A DNA stretch of 64,000 nucleotides from Oxalobacteraceae sp. CFBP 13730 (GCA_014841835.1 JACYUQ010000003.1:496001-560000); one strand, 5' to 3'. Positions 1 through 11,182 are shown, counted from the first letter of the stretch. Numbers and translations are program-made. The notes: generated from the letters alone by a model not told the origin.

Positions 1-3000
1 TGCGGCCCATGTCCAGCTGGCGACTGTGCTCGTCGATCACCTTGAAGTTCATGAACATGTGCGCCGGCAGCGTCTCGATCTTGAAGTCGGCCGTCAGCAC
101 CAGCGTGCCGGTCTGCGCGCGCACGTCGGCGATCAGCACGTCGATCAGGTCGCCCCGTCCGAACGTGCCTGCCGCGTGGATGCGCTCGACGAACTTCGCC
201 GCGTAATCCGGCAGCGGCACGCAGTGGCGGCGCAGCTTTTGCGGCAGTGACTTGAGCAGCAGGTGCACCTTTTCCTTGATCATGCCCGGCACCAGCCAGG
301 CCGCACGCTCTTGCGGAATCTGGTTCAGCGCGAACAGCGGCACGGCGAGCGTCACGCCATCGCGCACGCTGCCCGGCTCGAAGTGGTACGACAGCCCCAT
401 CTCGATGCCGGTGACGGTCATCGTCTTCGGGAACAGCTCGGTGGTGATGCCGGCCGCCTCGTGCCGCATCAGTTCTTCGCGGTTCAGGTACAGCAGCTTC
501 GGGTTTTCGCGCGCGAGGTCCTTGTACCACTTCTCGAAGCCGGCGCCATTGACGATGTCGCGCGGGATCTCGCTGTCGTAGAAAGCCGCGATCAGCTGGT
601 CGTCCACCAGCACGTCCTGGCGGCGCGACTTGTGCTCGAGGTTCTCGATGTCCTTCACCAGCTTGTGGTTGTGGATATAGAACGGCAGGCGCGTTTCATA
701 GTCGCCCGCAACCAGCGCATCGCGGATGAAGATCTCGCGCGCTTCGGTCGGATTGCGCTGGCCGTAGTTGATGCGACGCGCGCCGTAGATGACGATGCCG
801 TGCAGCGTCGCGCGTTCGAGCGCCGTGACCTGCGCCTGCTTTTTCTCCCAGCGTGGCTCGCCCCAGGATTTTTTCAGCAGGTGCGCGCCGACCTTCTCGA
901 CCCACTCCGGCTGGATCTGCGCGATCGTGCGCGCATACAGGCGCGTCGTCTCGACCAGTTCGGCCGCCATGATCCAGCGGCCCGCCTTCTTGCCCAGCGT
1001 CGAACCGGGCCAGATGTGGAACTTGATCCCGCGCGCGCCCAGGTAGATGCCGGCCTGCTCGTCCTCGGCCTTGAAGCCGATATTGCCCAGCAAGCCGGTG
1101 AGCAGCGAGATATGCAGCTGTTCGTACGTCGCCGGCGACTCGTTCAGGCGCCAGCCCTGCTCGCGCACGATGGTGAGCAACTGCGAGTGCACATCGCGCC
1201 ACTCGCGCAGGCGCACCTGCGACAGGAAGTTGGCGCGGCAGTTTTCCTGCAACTGGCGATTGGTTTTCTTGTGCTCGATCGCGTCTTCGAACCAGGCCCA
1301 GATCTTCAGGTAGCTCAAAAACTCCGAGCGCTCGTCGGCGAACTTCTTGTGCTTCTCGTCGGCCTGCTGCTGGTATTCGATAGGACGGTCGCGCGGGTCC
1401 TGCGTCGACAGGGCCGAGGCCACGATCAGCATCTCGGTCAGGCAGCCGTTGTCGAGCGCCGCGAGGATCATGCGGCCCACGCGCGGGTCGAGCGGCAGCT
1501 TGGCCAGCTTGCGGCCCAAGGGCGTGAGTTCATTGGTGTCGTCGACCGCGCCAACCTCTTGCAGCAGCTGGTAGCCGTCGGCGATCGCGCGGCCTTGCGG
1601 CGCCTCGATGAACGGGAACGTCTCCACATCCGTCAGACGCAGCGCCTTCATGCGCAGGATGACGGCAGCCAGCGACGAGCGCAGGATTTCCGGTTCGGTA
1701 AATTTCGGGCGCTTGAGGAAATCGTCTTCTTCGAACAGGCGGATGCAGACGCCATCGGCCACGCGGCCGCAACGGCCCGCGCGCTGGTTGGCGGCGGACT
1801 GCGCGATCGGCTCGACCTGCAACTGCTCGACCTTGTTCCTGAAGCTGTAGCGCTTCACGCGCGCCAGGCCCGTGTCGACCACGTAGCGAATGCCCGGCAC
1901 GGTCAAAGACGTTTCGGCCACGTTGGTCGACAACACGATGCGGCGCGCATTCGTCGTACGGAACACGCGATCCTGTTCTTCGACCGACAGCCGCGCGAAC
2001 AGCGGCAGGATCTCGACATGCGGCGGATGGTGCTTGCGCAGCGCCTCGGCGCAATCGCGGATCTCGCGCTCGCCCGGCAGGAACACGAGCACGTCGCCCT
2101 GCCCCAGGCGGCACACTTCATCGACGCCATCGACCACGGCGTCCATCAGGTCGCGCTTGTCGCGCGCGGCTTGTGCCTTCGGTGCGAGGTTCGGGGTCTC
2201 GCCAGGCTTGGGGGTATTGACACCCACGACCGGATCGCGATCGACCGCGCGATAGCGCACTTCAACCGCGTACAGACGGCCCGATACTTCGATCACCGGC
2301 GCCGGTTTCAGGTCCGCCCCATCGCCCTTGCCGAAGTGACGCGCAAAGCGCTCGGCGTCGATCGTCGCCGACGTGATGATGATCTTCAGGTCGGGCCGGC
2401 GCGGCATCAGCTGCTTCAGGTAGCCGAGCAAGAAGTCGATGTTCAGGCTGCGTTCGTGCGCCTCGTCGATGATGATCGTGTCGTAGTTGCGCAGCAGCGG
2501 ATCGGTCTGCGTTTCGGCCAAGAGGATACCGTCGGTCATCAGCTTGACCGACGCGCCCTTTTGCAGCGTGTCGTTGAAGCGCACCTTGAAGCCCACGTGC
2601 TCGCCCAGCGGCGTGCCCAGTTCCTGCGCGATGCGCTTGGCGGTGGACGACGCGGCGATCCGGCGTGGCTGCGTGTGGCCGATCAGGCCGCGGCTGCCGC
2701 GGCCCAGTTCCAGACAGATCTTCGGCAGCTGGGTCGTCTTGCCCGAACCGGTTTCGCCCGAGACGATGACGACCTGGTTTTCCTGGATCGCTTTGGCGAT
2801 TTCGGCGCGCCGGCCCGAGACCGGCAAGTCTTCGGGAAAGGTAATGGGCGGCAGCGGATTGCGCTCGCGCGGGACGTCCTCGCGGGGCGGGCGCTCCTGG
2901 CGTGGCTGCCCCTCGCCACGCGCGCGGCGTGGACGTGGTTGGGCAGGTGCAGGGGCCGCAGTGGCGTTGGGGGTGGCGTCTACGGCGCGCGCCGGTCGTT

Positions 3001-3028
3001 GCGAAGGCTTGTTACTCTGTTCAGACAT
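1..3028 (-). CDS. hrpA: ATP-dependent RNA helicase HrpA, 3' end outside window
   Basis: DEAH-box RNA helicase of the HrpA family, a cytoplasmic ATPase acting on RNA and stalled ribosomes. The frame is open from an ATG at 3028 to the window edge (about 1009 codons; the family is near 1300 aa), so the C-terminus is missing. A basic, Pro/Arg-rich tail of about 60 residues precedes the helicase core. Walker A GETGSGKT lies at residues 91-98 and DEAH at about 188-191, followed by the SAT motif (TSATID) and motif VI (QRAGRCGR). It is divergent from argA with only about 45 nt between them. The family call is secure; the start is the first ATG after the divergent promoter region. Confidence 0.95.
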   Translation of the reverse strand, partial: MSEQSNKPSQRPARAVDATPNATAAPAPAQPRPRRARGEGQPRQERPPREDVPRERNPLPPITFPEDLPVSGRRAEIAKAIQENQVVIVSGETGSGKTTQLPKICLELGRGSRGLIGHTQPRRIAASSTAKRIAQELGTPLGEHVGFKVRFNDTLQKGASVKLMTDGILLAETQTDPLLRNYDTIIIDEAHERSLNIDFLLGYLKQLMPRRPDLKIIITSATIDAERFARHFGKGDGADLKPAPVIEVSGRLYAVEVRYRAVDRDPVVGVNTPKPGETPNLAPKAQAARDKRDLMDAVVDGVDEVCRLGQGDVLVFLPGEREIRDCAEALRKHHPPHVEILPLFARLSVEEQDRVFRTTNARRIVLSTNVAETSLTVPGIRYVVDTGLARVKRYSFRNKVEQLQVEPIAQSAANQRAGRCGRVADGVCIRLFEEDDFLKRPKFTEPEILRSSLAAVILRMKALRLTDVETFPFIEAPQGRAIADGYQLLQEVGAVDDTNELTPLGRKLAKLPLDPRVGRMILAALDNGCLTEMLIVASALSTQDPRDRPIEYQQQADEKHKKFADERSEFLSYLKIWAWFEDAIEHKKTNRQLQENCRANFLSQVRLREWRDVHSQLLTIVREQGWRLNESPATYEQLHISLLTGLLGNIGFKAEDEQAGIYLGARGIKFHIWPGSTLGKKAGRWIMAAELVETTRLYARTIAQIQPEWVEKVGAHLLKKSWGEPRWEKKQAQVTALERATLHGIVIYGARRINYGQRNPTEAREIFIRDALVAGDYETRLPFYIHNHKLVKDIENLEHKSRRQDVLVDDQLIAAFYDSEIPRDIVNGAGFEKWYKDLARENPKLLYLNREELMRHEAAGITTELFPKTMTVTGIEMGLSYHFEPGSVRDGVTLAVPLFALNQIPQERAAWLVPGMIKEKVHLLLKSLPQKLRRHCVPLPDYAAKFVERIHAAGTFGRGDLIDVLIADVRAQTGTLVLTADFKIETLPAHMFMNFKVIDEHSRQLDMGR

Positions 3029-3044
3029 TGATTTTTACAAGGTT

Positions 3045-3075
3045 TTGGTGCGCACATCGCGCAGCGAATTATAAT
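3045..3075 (+). promoter_or_regulatory. argA promoter; possible leaderless start
   Basis: A perfect TATAAT lies at 3070-3075, with a weak -35 candidate TTGGTG at 3045-3050 (19-nt spacer). The -10 box covers the upstream in-frame ATG at 3074. Transcription starting 7-8 nt downstream would begin at about 3082-3083, exactly at the second ATG (3083). No Shine-Dalgarno sequence precedes either ATG. Confidence 0.55.
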
Positions 3076-3082
3076 GCGGCAA

Positions 3083-4396
3083 ATGGAAACTCCTACCCAA
3101 TTCGTCCAGTGGCTGCGCTCGGTCGCGCCGTACATTCACGCATTCGGCGGCAAGACCTTCGTGGTCGCCTTCCCCGGCGAGCTCGTTGCTGCCGGCGCGC
3201 TACCGGTACTGGCGCAGGACTTGTCACTCCTGGTTGGCCTGGGCATCCGGATCGTGCTGGTGCACGGCTCGCGTCCGCAGGTGGCCGAACAGCTCGATCT
3301 GCGTAACGTCGAGGGGCGCTTTCATAACGGCGTGCGCGTCACCGACACCGCCGCCCTCGAATGCGCGAAAGAAGCCGCCGGCGAACTGCGTCTCGATATC
3401 GAAGCCGCCTTCAGCCAGGGCCTGCCCAACACGCCGATGTCCAACGCCCAGATCAGCATCGTCTCGGGCAACTTCGTCGTCGCCCGCCCGCTTGGCGTGA
3501 TCGACGGCGTCGACTTCGAACTCACGGGCGTCACACGCAAGATCGCCGCCGAAAAAATCCACCCGATCCTGCAGACCGAAGACAACCTGGTGCTGCTCTC
3601 GCCGCTGGGTTTCTCGCCCACCGGCGAAATCTTCAACCTGACGCTGGAAGACGTCGCCGCGTCGGCAGCGATCGCGCTGCATGCCGACAAGCTGATCTTC
3701 ATTACCGAAACACCGATGATCGTCGACGCGGCCGGCACCGAGATCCGCGAGCTGTCGTCGCACATGGCCGAAGCCGTGCTGCAGGCGGGCTTTTTGTCCG
3801 ACTCGGCCGCGTTCTACATGGAGCATGCGATCAAGGCCTGCAATGCCGGCGTCGATCGCGCCCACATCATTCCGTTCGAGATGGACGGCTCGGCGCTGCT
3901 CGAGGTGTTCACCCACGATGGCGTGGGGACCATGATCAGCCACGAGAACCTCGAAAGCCTGCGTCAGGCCACAATTGAGGACGTTGGCGGAATTATCAAG
4001 CTTATCGAGCCACTTGAAGCCGACGGCACGCTGGTCTATCGCGGCCGCGAACTAATCGAACGCGAGATCGACCAGTTCTCGGTCATCGACCACGATGGCG
4101 TGATCTTCGGCTGCGCCGCGCTGTATCCGTTCCCCGAATCGAAGATGGGCGAGATGGCCTGCCTGACCGTGAGCCAGGACGCGCAGACGCAGGGTGACGG
4201 TGAACGCATCCTCAAGCACATGGAAAACCGCGCCCGCGCGGCCGGCCTGACCAAGCTGTTCGTGCTGACCACGCGCACGTCGCACTGGTTCAAGAAGCGC
4301 GGCTTCGTGCCGGCCACCGTGGACGACCTGCCAAAAGACCGGCAGCACATGTACAACTGGCAGCGCCGCTCACAGGTCTTGATCAAGACTTTATAA
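3083..4396 (+). CDS. argA: amino-acid N-acetyltransferase (N-acetylglutamate synthase)
   Basis: First step of arginine biosynthesis: acetyl-CoA + L-glutamate to N-acetylglutamate, in the cytoplasm. The 437-aa protein has the classic ArgA layout: an amino-acid-kinase-like domain (about residues 15-270, with a VLVHGSRPQ segment) that carries the arginine-sensing role in this family, then a C-terminal GNAT acetyltransferase domain (about 290-437). The start at 3083 (METPTQF) is preferred over the in-frame ATG at 3074 because a TATAAT box overlaps the latter. It is followed after 47 nt by yggX, as in many Burkholderiales. Confidence 0.95.
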   Translation: METPTQFVQWLRSVAPYIHAFGGKTFVVAFPGELVAAGALPVLAQDLSLLVGLGIRIVLVHGSRPQVAEQLDLRNVEGRFHNGVRVTDTAALECAKEAAGELRLDIEAAFSQGLPNTPMSNAQISIVSGNFVVARPLGVIDGVDFELTGVTRKIAAEKIHPILQTEDNLVLLSPLGFSPTGEIFNLTLEDVAASAAIALHADKLIFITETPMIVDAAGTEIRELSSHMAEAVLQAGFLSDSAAFYMEHAIKACNAGVDRAHIIPFEMDGSALLEVFTHDGVGTMISHENLESLRQATIEDVGGIIKLIEPLEADGTLVYRGRELIEREIDQFSVIDHDGVIFGCAALYPFPESKMGEMACLTVSQDAQTQGDGERILKHMENRARAAGLTKLFVLTTRTSHWFKKRGFVPATVDDLPKDRQHMYNWQRRSQVLIKTL

Positions 4397-4397
4397 T
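4392..4397 (+). promoter_or_regulatory. -10 box candidate for yggX
   Basis: A perfect TATAAT overlaps the argA stop codon, 46 nt before the yggX start. The -35 region is poor (CTCACA at 17 nt), so this may be a weak internal promoter and yggX may also be read through from argA. Confidence 0.35.
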
Positions 4398-4443
4398 ACG
4401 CGTCTTAACGACCGAATCACCGAACGAATAACAGGAGTACTCG

Positions 4444-4716
4444 ATGGCCCGCACCGTCCACTGCATCAAACTGAACAAGGAAGCCGAAGGCCTGGATTAC
4501 CCACCGGTCCCTGGCGAAATGGGCAAGAAGCTGTACCTGCAGGTGTCGAAAGAAGCCTGGCAGGCATGGCTCAAACACCAGACCATGCTGATCAACGAAA
4601 ACCGCCTGAACCTGGCCGACGACCGCGCGCGCAAATACCTGGCGACCCAGCTGGAGAAGCACTTCTTCGGCGAAGGCGCCGACCAGGCAATGGGTTACGT
4701 GCCGCCACCGGTCTAA
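4444..4716 (+). CDS. yggX: YggX family oxidative damage protection / Fe(2+)-trafficking protein
   Basis: Small cytoplasmic protein (90 aa, the usual family length) linked in enterobacteria to protection of Fe-S clusters and iron trafficking. The N-terminus [17 protein letters not shown] with the conserved Cys7, the PGEMGKK segment and the LINENRLNL helix are diagnostic. A good Shine-Dalgarno (AGGAG, 4432-4436) sits ahead of the ATG. It lies downstream of argA and ends at a strong bidirectional terminator. Confidence 0.95.
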   Translation: MARTVHCIKLNKEAEGLDYPPVPGEMGKKLYLQVSKEAWQAWLKHQTMLINENRLNLADDRARKYLATQLEKHFFGEGADQAMGYVPPPV

Positions 4717-4737
4717 GCACCCAGCGCGCTGTACGTA

Positions 4738-4779
4738 AAAAAATCCCGCTCGGGGCACTGGCCGCGAGCGGGATTTTTT
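4738..4779. terminator. bidirectional intrinsic terminator between yggX and the lipoprotein gene
   Basis: Perfect 15-nt inverted repeat (AAAAAATCCCGCTCG at 4738-4752, complement at 4765-4779) around a 12-nt loop, with an A-tract on the left and a T-tract on the right. It can therefore stop transcription from both convergent genes. Confidence 0.9.
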
Positions 4780-4791
4780 ACGCCTGCTGTC

Positions 4792-5118
4792 TTACATCTT
4801 TTTGCACTGGCGCAGCTCGCAGCGCGCCATGAATACCTGGCCATTCTGGCACTGCATCCGGTAGACCTCGATCGGCCCCGGCTCGGTCACCAGCCCCGCG
4901 CCCTGCGCGCTGGTGCACGCCTGCGCCTTGGCCAGCTTCTCGACCGTGTGCGACGACTCCCCGACCTTGAACGGCGTGCGCTGGATCGCCGTCACGTCGG
5001 TCGACGCGACTGGCGCCACAACGGCAGGCTCGGACAAATCGATCGAACTGCCAAAGACAGAACAACCTGCCAGCAAGGCAGCAAGCGAAAGAGCGGACAG
5101 CAGCAGCGCACGATTCAT
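4792..5118 (-). CDS. small predicted lipoprotein, function unknown
   Basis: 108-aa protein with a lipoprotein signal peptide: MNR, a Leu/Ala-rich stretch and a lipobox LAGC with the lipidation Cys at residue 19. The mature part is Cys-rich (CTSAQ, MQCQNG, ARCELRQC), which suggests one or two disulfides in the periplasm. I do not recognise the family. It lies 14 nt downstream of rpiA on the same strand, so the two are probably co-transcribed, and it ends at the shared terminator with yggX. Confidence 0.75.
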   Translation of the reverse strand: MNRALLLSALSLAALLAGCSVFGSSIDLSEPAVVAPVASTDVTAIQRTPFKVGESSHTVEKLAKAQACTSAQGAGLVTEPGPIEVYRMQCQNGQVFMARCELRQCKKM

Positions 5119-5132
5119 GGTCGGGTTTCCGG

Positions 5133-5810
5133 TTACAGCGACAGGGTCTTCACGCCGTCGGCCGTGCCAAGCAGGCAGACATCGGCGCCGGCTTTGGCGA
5201 ACAGGCCAACGGCGATCACGCCGACGATCTGGTTGATGTTTTCTTCCAGCGCCACCGGATCGGTGATCTTCAGGCCCGCCACGTCGATTAGTTCACCGCC
5301 GTTGTCGGTGATGAAGGCCTGATCGGTACCCGCCTTGAGGCGCAGCTTCGGCTGGCCGCCCAGCGCCGCCAGCTGGCGCATCACGGAGGCGCGCGCCATC
5401 GGGATCACTTCGACCGGCAACGCGAATGCGCCCAGCGTTTCGACCAGCTTGGAGCCGTCGGCGATGCAGACGAATTTTTTTGCCACCGACGCGACGATCT
5501 TTTCGCGCGTGAGCGCGGCGCCGCCGCCCTTGATCATCGCGCCCTGCGCGTTGATTTCGTCGGCGCCGTCGATGTAGACCGCCATCGATTCGACGTCGTT
5601 CAGGTCGAACACGGGGATGCCGTGGCCGCGCAGGCGGCTGGCCGTGGCTTCGGACGACGCAACGGTGCCCTTGATGCGGTCCTTGATCTTTGCCAGTTCG
5701 TCGATGAAGAAGTTGGCGGTCGAGCCGGTGCCCACGCCGATGATTTCACCCTCGACCACGTAATCGATGGCGGCGCGCGCTACGGCTTGTTTCAGTTCGT
5801 CTTGAGTCAT
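5133..5810 (-). CDS. rpiA: ribose-5-phosphate isomerase A
   Basis: Interconverts ribose-5-phosphate and ribulose-5-phosphate in the non-oxidative pentose-phosphate pathway. The 225-aa length is typical. Family motifs: [13 protein letters not shown] near residue 25, ASSEAT, DGADEIN (with catalytic Asp) and the [11 protein letters not shown] loop with catalytic Glu and Lys. The C-terminal [14 protein letters not shown] is also characteristic. It is the first gene of a probable two-gene unit with the downstream lipoprotein. A TAGAAT element (minus strand, 5838-5843) could be its -10 box, but the -35 is weak. Confidence 0.96.
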   Translation of the reverse strand: MTQDELKQAVARAAIDYVVEGEIIGVGTGSTANFFIDELAKIKDRIKGTVASSEATASRLRGHGIPVFDLNDVESMAVYIDGADEINAQGAMIKGGGAALTREKIVASVAKKFVCIADGSKLVETLGAFALPVEVIPMARASVMRQLAALGGQPKLRLKAGTDQAFITDNGGELIDVAGLKITDPVALEENINQIVGVIAVGLFAKAGADVCLLGTADGVKTLSL

Positions 5811-5982
5811 GATGCTTCGGTAAAAAAGGAATACGCCATTCTAGCGGATCGGCGCCGCCCTTTTTCCAAAATTGGCGGGCCTTCGGCGCCAAATTCAGGC
5901 CTGCCAATGCGCCATGCATTGCCATTCGCGCACCGGTGCATCAAACTCGGCCTTTACTTGGTATTTATCTGGCATACATACA

Positions 5983-7184
5983 ATGAACATCTTCACCAGG
6001 AAGCGCGTTGTCATCGCCGTTGCCGTCCTCGCCGCTGTCGCCGTTGCCGTTGCTGTCGTCAAGCGCAAGGACGACACCGTACCGCCATCCCAATACCGCA
6101 GCACCGTCGTCGATCGCGGCGCCATCAACCAGACCGTGACCGCCACCGGCACCATCAATCCGGTCGCGCTGATCAACGTCGGCTCGCAGGTGTCAGGCAC
6201 CGTGGCCGAACTGAATGCCGACTTCAACGACCGCGTGAAAAAGGGCCATGTGCTGCTCAAGCTCGAGCCAACCATCTTCAATGCCCAGGTGCGCCAGGCC
6301 GAAGCGAACATCGCGTCGGCGCGTGCCAGCCTGCGCCTGGCCCAGGCCACGTTCGAGCGTAACGAGCAGCTGGTGGCGCAGAACTTCCTGTCCGGCCTCG
6401 CGCTCGACCAGTCCAAGCGCGAGATGCAGGTCGCGCAGGCGAACCTGACGCTGGCGCAGGCGCAGCACGACCGCGCCAGGGCTGACCTGAACAACAGCGT
6501 GATCCGTTCGCCGATCGATGGCGTCGTCATCAAACGCACGATCGACCTGGGCCAGACCGTGGCGGCGTCGTTCAACACCCCGAACCTGTTCCAGATCGCG
6601 CAAGACCTGACCAAGATGCAGATCGATACCAGCGTATCGGAAGCCGACGTCGGCCAGCTCAAGGACGGCCTGCCGGCGCGCTTCGTCGTCGATGCCTATC
6701 CCGACCGTGAATTTGCCGCCACCATGCGCCAGTTCCGCCTCGCGCCGAATGTCGTGCAGAACGTGGTGACGTACAACGTGGTGCTCGACGTGGACAACGT
6801 CGACGAGCTGCTCAAGCCCGGCATGACGGCGCAGGTGCGGCTGGTGGTGGCGAACCGCCCGGACGTGCTGCGCATCCCGACTACCGCGCTGCGCTTCCGG
6901 CTGTCCGAAGAAGAGCAGGAGGCCGAGCGCAAGCGCAACAAGGACGCCAAGCCGGCCGCCGTTGCGGCCACCCCAGCGCCGGTCAAGGACGACGATATCG
7001 CGTTTCGCAATGCGAGCGACACCACGCGCATGTTCAAAATTTACAAGCTCGACGCGATGAACCACCCGCAACCGGTCGACATCCGCGCCGGCCTGTCGAA
7101 CTTCCGCTATACCGAAGTGGTCTCGGGCGACCTGAAGCCGGGCGACCGCGTCGTCACCCGCTCGCTGGCCACGCCGGACAATCC

Positions 7185-7188
<4 letters not shown>
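5983..7188 (+). CDS. MacA-like periplasmic adaptor (membrane fusion protein) of an ABC efflux system
   Basis: 401-aa adaptor that links an inner-membrane ABC exporter to an outer-membrane channel. One N-terminal membrane anchor (about residues 8-26, Ala/Val-rich), then a lipoyl/hairpin region with a long coiled coil rich in Gln/Ala (RQAEANIASARASL...), a second lipoyl half (SPIDGVVIKRTIDLGQTV) and a beta-barrel domain. The frame is open from 5872, but the ATG at 5983 puts the membrane anchor at the N-terminus. No clear Shine-Dalgarno is visible. It overlaps the next gene by 4 nt, giving the MacA-ATPase-permease order of macrolide or peptide exporters. Substrate unknown. Confidence 0.88.
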
Positions 7189-7915
<727 letters not shown>

Positions 7916-7919
<4 letters not shown>

Positions 7920-9139
7920 ACCTGGTCCAGGTCCTGATCGAGTCGTTCCGGTCGATGGCGGCCAACCGGCTGCGCACCGCCCTGACGATGCTGGGCATCG
8001 TGATCGGCATCGCGTCGGTCGTGCTGCTGCTGGCACTGGGCGACAGCATGCAGCGCTTCATCAGCAAGCAGTTGCAGATGCTGGGCACGAACATGGTCTA
8101 CGTGATGCCGGGGGGCGACCGCACGGCCGCCCAGCGCGCCCGCGAAGGCAAGGTCGCGGTGCTCACGCTGGACGATGCCGAAGCACTCAATGCGCTGCCC
8201 AGCGTGACCGGCGCCGCGCCGGCGCTGCAGGGCAGCTTCAAGGTCACGGCCGGCAACGAGAACGCCAGCAGCATGGTCATGGGCGTGACGCCGGCGATGT
8301 TCACCATCCGTAACTGGAAGGTCGACCAGGGCACACTGTTCAGCGAAAGCGATGTGCGCGCCAGCGCGCGCCTGGTGGTGATCGGCCAGAAGGTGGCGGA
8401 CCAGTTCTTTTACCGCGCCGACCCGCTCGGAAAGCTCCTGCGCATCGAGAACGTCGCGTTCCAGGTGGTGGGCGTGCTGGCCGGCGAAGGCCGCCAGACC
8501 GACGGCACCGACCTGGCCGAGCAGATCCTGGTGCCGATCACGGCGGCCAGCGCCAACCTGGTCAAGTCGCCGTTTCCGCAGAACGTCCATTACATCAATG
8601 CCCAGGGGCGGCCCGGGGTGGCAATGACGGACGCCATTGAGGACATCAAGGAAGTCATCCGCAGCCGGCACCGGATCCGCGTCGACGATCCCGACGACTT
8701 CCGGGTGCAGAACCTGAACACGATCGCCGAGACGGCCAACAAGATCACGGCCGGCGTGGCGCTGCTGCTTGGCCTGATCGGCGCGATCTCGCTGCTGGTC
8801 GGCGGCATCGGCATCATGAACATCATGCTGGTGTCAGTGACCGAGCGCACGCGCGAGATCGGCATCCGCATGGCCATCGGCGCGCGGCCCAACGACGTGC
8901 TGATGCAGTTCCTGGCCGAGGCGGTGGTGATCTGCCTGGCCGGTGGCCTGGTCGGCATCGCGATCGCGGCCGGTGGCGCGGCGCTGATCACGAAGTTTGC
9001 CGACTTTGAGGTCTATCTCACCATCAGCGCGGTGATGGTGGCGTGCGGGTTCGCCACGGCGGTGGGTGTGTTCTTCGGCTTTTATCCGGCCCGGCGCGCT
9101 TCGCGATTGCTACCGGTGGACTGCCTGCGCTACGAATAA
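7916..9139 (+). CDS. MacB-type ABC transporter permease
   Basis: 407-aa permease of the FtsX/MacB family. One TM near the N-terminus (LTMLGIVIGIASVVLLLALG), a large periplasmic MacB-core domain of about 230 residues, then three C-terminal TMs separated by the conserved cytoplasmic loop SVTERTREIGIRMAIGAR. Architecture matches MacB without its N-terminal ATPase. It is the last gene of the three-gene unit. No outer-membrane partner is encoded here, so it must use a TolC-like protein from elsewhere. Confidence 0.9.
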
Positions 9140-9467
9140 GGACACCATCAATCAATGTCCAGTCTGGTCCGCTCATATTGGTTGTGCATGCAGTGAACAG
9201 ATCGGCCTGCCATAGCCCCGGGTTATGGTCGATCCATTCGCCTGCATTGGTTCGTCGATAACTCCGATATGCAATCATTATCGAATAATAACAACCAAGT
9301 ATCATATTGTTTCGCAAAAGCAACAATTACCGTTATTGCTGGATTTTTTGATGTCCAATCAGCGTGCCTGCGTTTACGCTTGCCCTTGTGCACTTGCGTT
9401 CTCGGCACGATGCACGCCCCGGCTTCACCACGTTGTCGGGGTACCAATTGCTACCTGAACGGATACT
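9140..9467. other. 328-nt non-coding gap before the first chemoreceptor
   Basis: No convincing gene. The middle (about 9255-9350) is clearly AT-rich and holds a perfect 7-nt inverted repeat, TCGATAA (9255-9261) and TTATCGA (9278-9284). This is a plausible regulator site or promoter region for the chemoreceptor. No good sigma28 consensus was found. Confidence 0.4.
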
Positions 9468-11144
9468 ATGAAAATCAACGATCTCAAAATAGGCGTTCGC
9501 CTTGGCGGCGCTTTTGCCGCCGTGCTCGCCCTGATGGTCCTGATGCTGGGCGTCGCCTTCTGGCAGCTCGAACGGATCGCCGACGCCAAGCAGACCATGG
9601 CGCAAACCTCCTACCGCGCCAAGCTGGCCAAGGAGTGGAGCCAGGGTACCGTCACCAACAGTGTCAGCACCGTCGCCAAGTACAAGAGTGTCGATGCGGT
9701 CGACGAGAAGTACCACGACGCGCAGATGAAAGTCATCAGCGACAGAGCCGGCAAGCTGCAGAAAGAACTCGAATCCCTCGTCCAGAGCGAACAAGGCAAG
9801 GCGCTGCTGGCGGAAATCGCGACCGAACGCGCCAAGTATTCGGTGATGCGCAACGAGGGCTTCAAGATGAAGAGCGCGCTTGGCGCCGACAGCGCCGAGG
9901 TCAAGGCGTTCTTCGAGACCAAGGTCATCCCTGAAATGCGCATCTACGTCGCGACCATTGAAAAACTCGCAGCCTACCAGGAGCAATTGTTCACCAACGC
10001 GGACACCAGCATCGACGCCATCGTCGTGTCGGCAACGCGCATCCTGATCGGCCTGGGCATCGCCGCGCTGGCAATCGGTGCGGCCTGCGGCTGGCTGCTT
10101 ACCCGCAGCATCACGCGCCCTCTGGCGCACGCGGTCGGTCTGGCACGCCAGGTGGCCTCGGGCGACCTGACGGCGGATATCCGCGCCGCATCGCGCGATG
10201 AAGTGGGCGACCTGGTGCTGGCGCTCAAGACCATGAACGACAACCTGCTCAAGACCGTGACCGAAGTGCGCGCCGGCACCGAGACCATCGTCACCGCATC
10301 GCAGCAGATCGCCTCGGGCAATCTCGATCTGTCGTCGCGCACCGAGCAGCAGGCCAGCTCGCTCGAAGAGACGGCGTCGTCGATGGAAGAACTGACCAGC
10401 ACTGTGCGCCAGAACGCCGACAATGCACGCCAGGCCAATGTGCTTGCCAAGAACGCCTCGCAGATCGCGGCGCATGGCGGTGAAGTGGTGTCGCAGGTGG
10501 TGGCCACGATGGCGTCGATCAACGCGTCGTCGAAGAAGATCGGCGACATCATCGCCGTCATCGACGGTATCGCGTTCCAGACCAATATCCTGGCCCTGAA
10601 TGCGGCGGTCGAAGCGGCGCGCGCCGGTGAACAGGGCCGCGGCTTTGCGGTGGTGGCGAGCGAAGTGCGCAATCTCGCGCAGCGCTCGGCCGCTGCGGCC
10701 AAGGAAATCCGCGGCCTGATCAGCGACTCGGTCACGAAGGTCGAGGCCGGTGGCCGTCTGGTGGATGAAGCCGGCGTGACGATGCAGGAAATCGTGCAGG
10801 GCATCGGGCGCGTGACCGACATCATGGCGGACATCACGTCGGCCAGCGCCGAACAGTCGACGGGCATCGAGCAGGTCAACGAAGCCATCACGCAGATGGA
10901 TGGCGTCACGCAGCAGAATGCGGCGCTGGTGGAAGAAGCTGCTGCGGCGGCGGCATCGCTGCAGGAACAGGCGACGACGCTGGCACAATTGGTCAGTGTG
11001 TTCAATGTCGGCCATGGCAGGCCGGGTGGCGCACGCCAGGCCGCGCCGCCAGCAGTGCCCGGACGTGCACTGGCGGTAGGCCGCGCTGCGCCAACCCGCG
11101 CCGATGTGGAGCGAATCGACGATGAAGAGGACGCCATCGCCTGA
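9468..11144 (+). CDS. methyl-accepting chemotaxis protein (first of a tandem pair)
   Basis: 558-aa transmembrane chemoreceptor. TM1 at about residues 10-32, a four-helix-type periplasmic ligand-binding region of about 155 residues, TM2 at about 190-212, HAMP, then the cytoplasmic signalling hairpin. The tip sequence ([19 protein letters not shown], from about residue 364) is fully conserved, so CheA/CheW coupling should work. The C-terminus has a Pro/Ala-rich linker and an acidic end without a clear NWETF-type CheR-binding pentapeptide. Closely related to the next gene; ligand unknown. Confidence 0.94.
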   Translation: MKINDLKIGVRLGGAFAAVLALMVLMLGVAFWQLERIADAKQTMAQTSYRAKLAKEWSQGTVTNSVSTVAKYKSVDAVDEKYHDAQMKVISDRAGKLQKELESLVQSEQGKALLAEIATERAKYSVMRNEGFKMKSALGADSAEVKAFFETKVIPEMRIYVATIEKLAAYQEQLFTNADTSIDAIVVSATRILIGLGIAALAIGAACGWLLTRSITRPLAHAVGLARQVASGDLTADIRAASRDEVGDLVLALKTMNDNLLKTVTEVRAGTETIVTASQQIASGNLDLSSRTEQQASSLEETASSMEELTSTVRQNADNARQANVLAKNASQIAAHGGEVVSQVVATMASINASSKKIGDIIAVIDGIAFQTNILALNAAVEAARAGEQGRGFAVVASEVRNLAQRSAAAAKEIRGLISDSVTKVEAGGRLVDEAGVTMQEIVQGIGRVTDIMADITSASAEQSTGIEQVNEAITQMDGVTQQNAALVEEAAAAAASLQEQATTLAQLVSVFNVGHGRPGGARQAAPPAVPGRALAVGRAAPTRADVERIDDEEDAIA

Positions 11145-11153
11145 TGGTGTCTG

Positions 11154-11182
11154 CCGCAACGGGCCACCCTGGCCCGTTGCGG
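11154..11182 (+). terminator. perfect hairpin after the first chemoreceptor
   Basis: A 13-bp perfect GC-rich stem (CCGCAACGGGCCA and its complement) with a 3-nt loop lies 10 nt after the stop codon. It lacks a proper T-tract, so it may terminate weakly or stabilise the mRNA end. Confidence 0.6.

Noticed and set aside
263..3031. 922-aa open frame on the + strand
   Set aside because: It is the antisense of hrpA, whose minus-strand frame has full helicase motifs; long antisense frames are expected in high-GC DNA.
9140..9467. Small open frames (e.g. 9225-9458) between the permease and the chemoreceptor
   Set aside because: No Shine-Dalgarno, no domain, and composition differing from coding sequence; more likely regulatory DNA.
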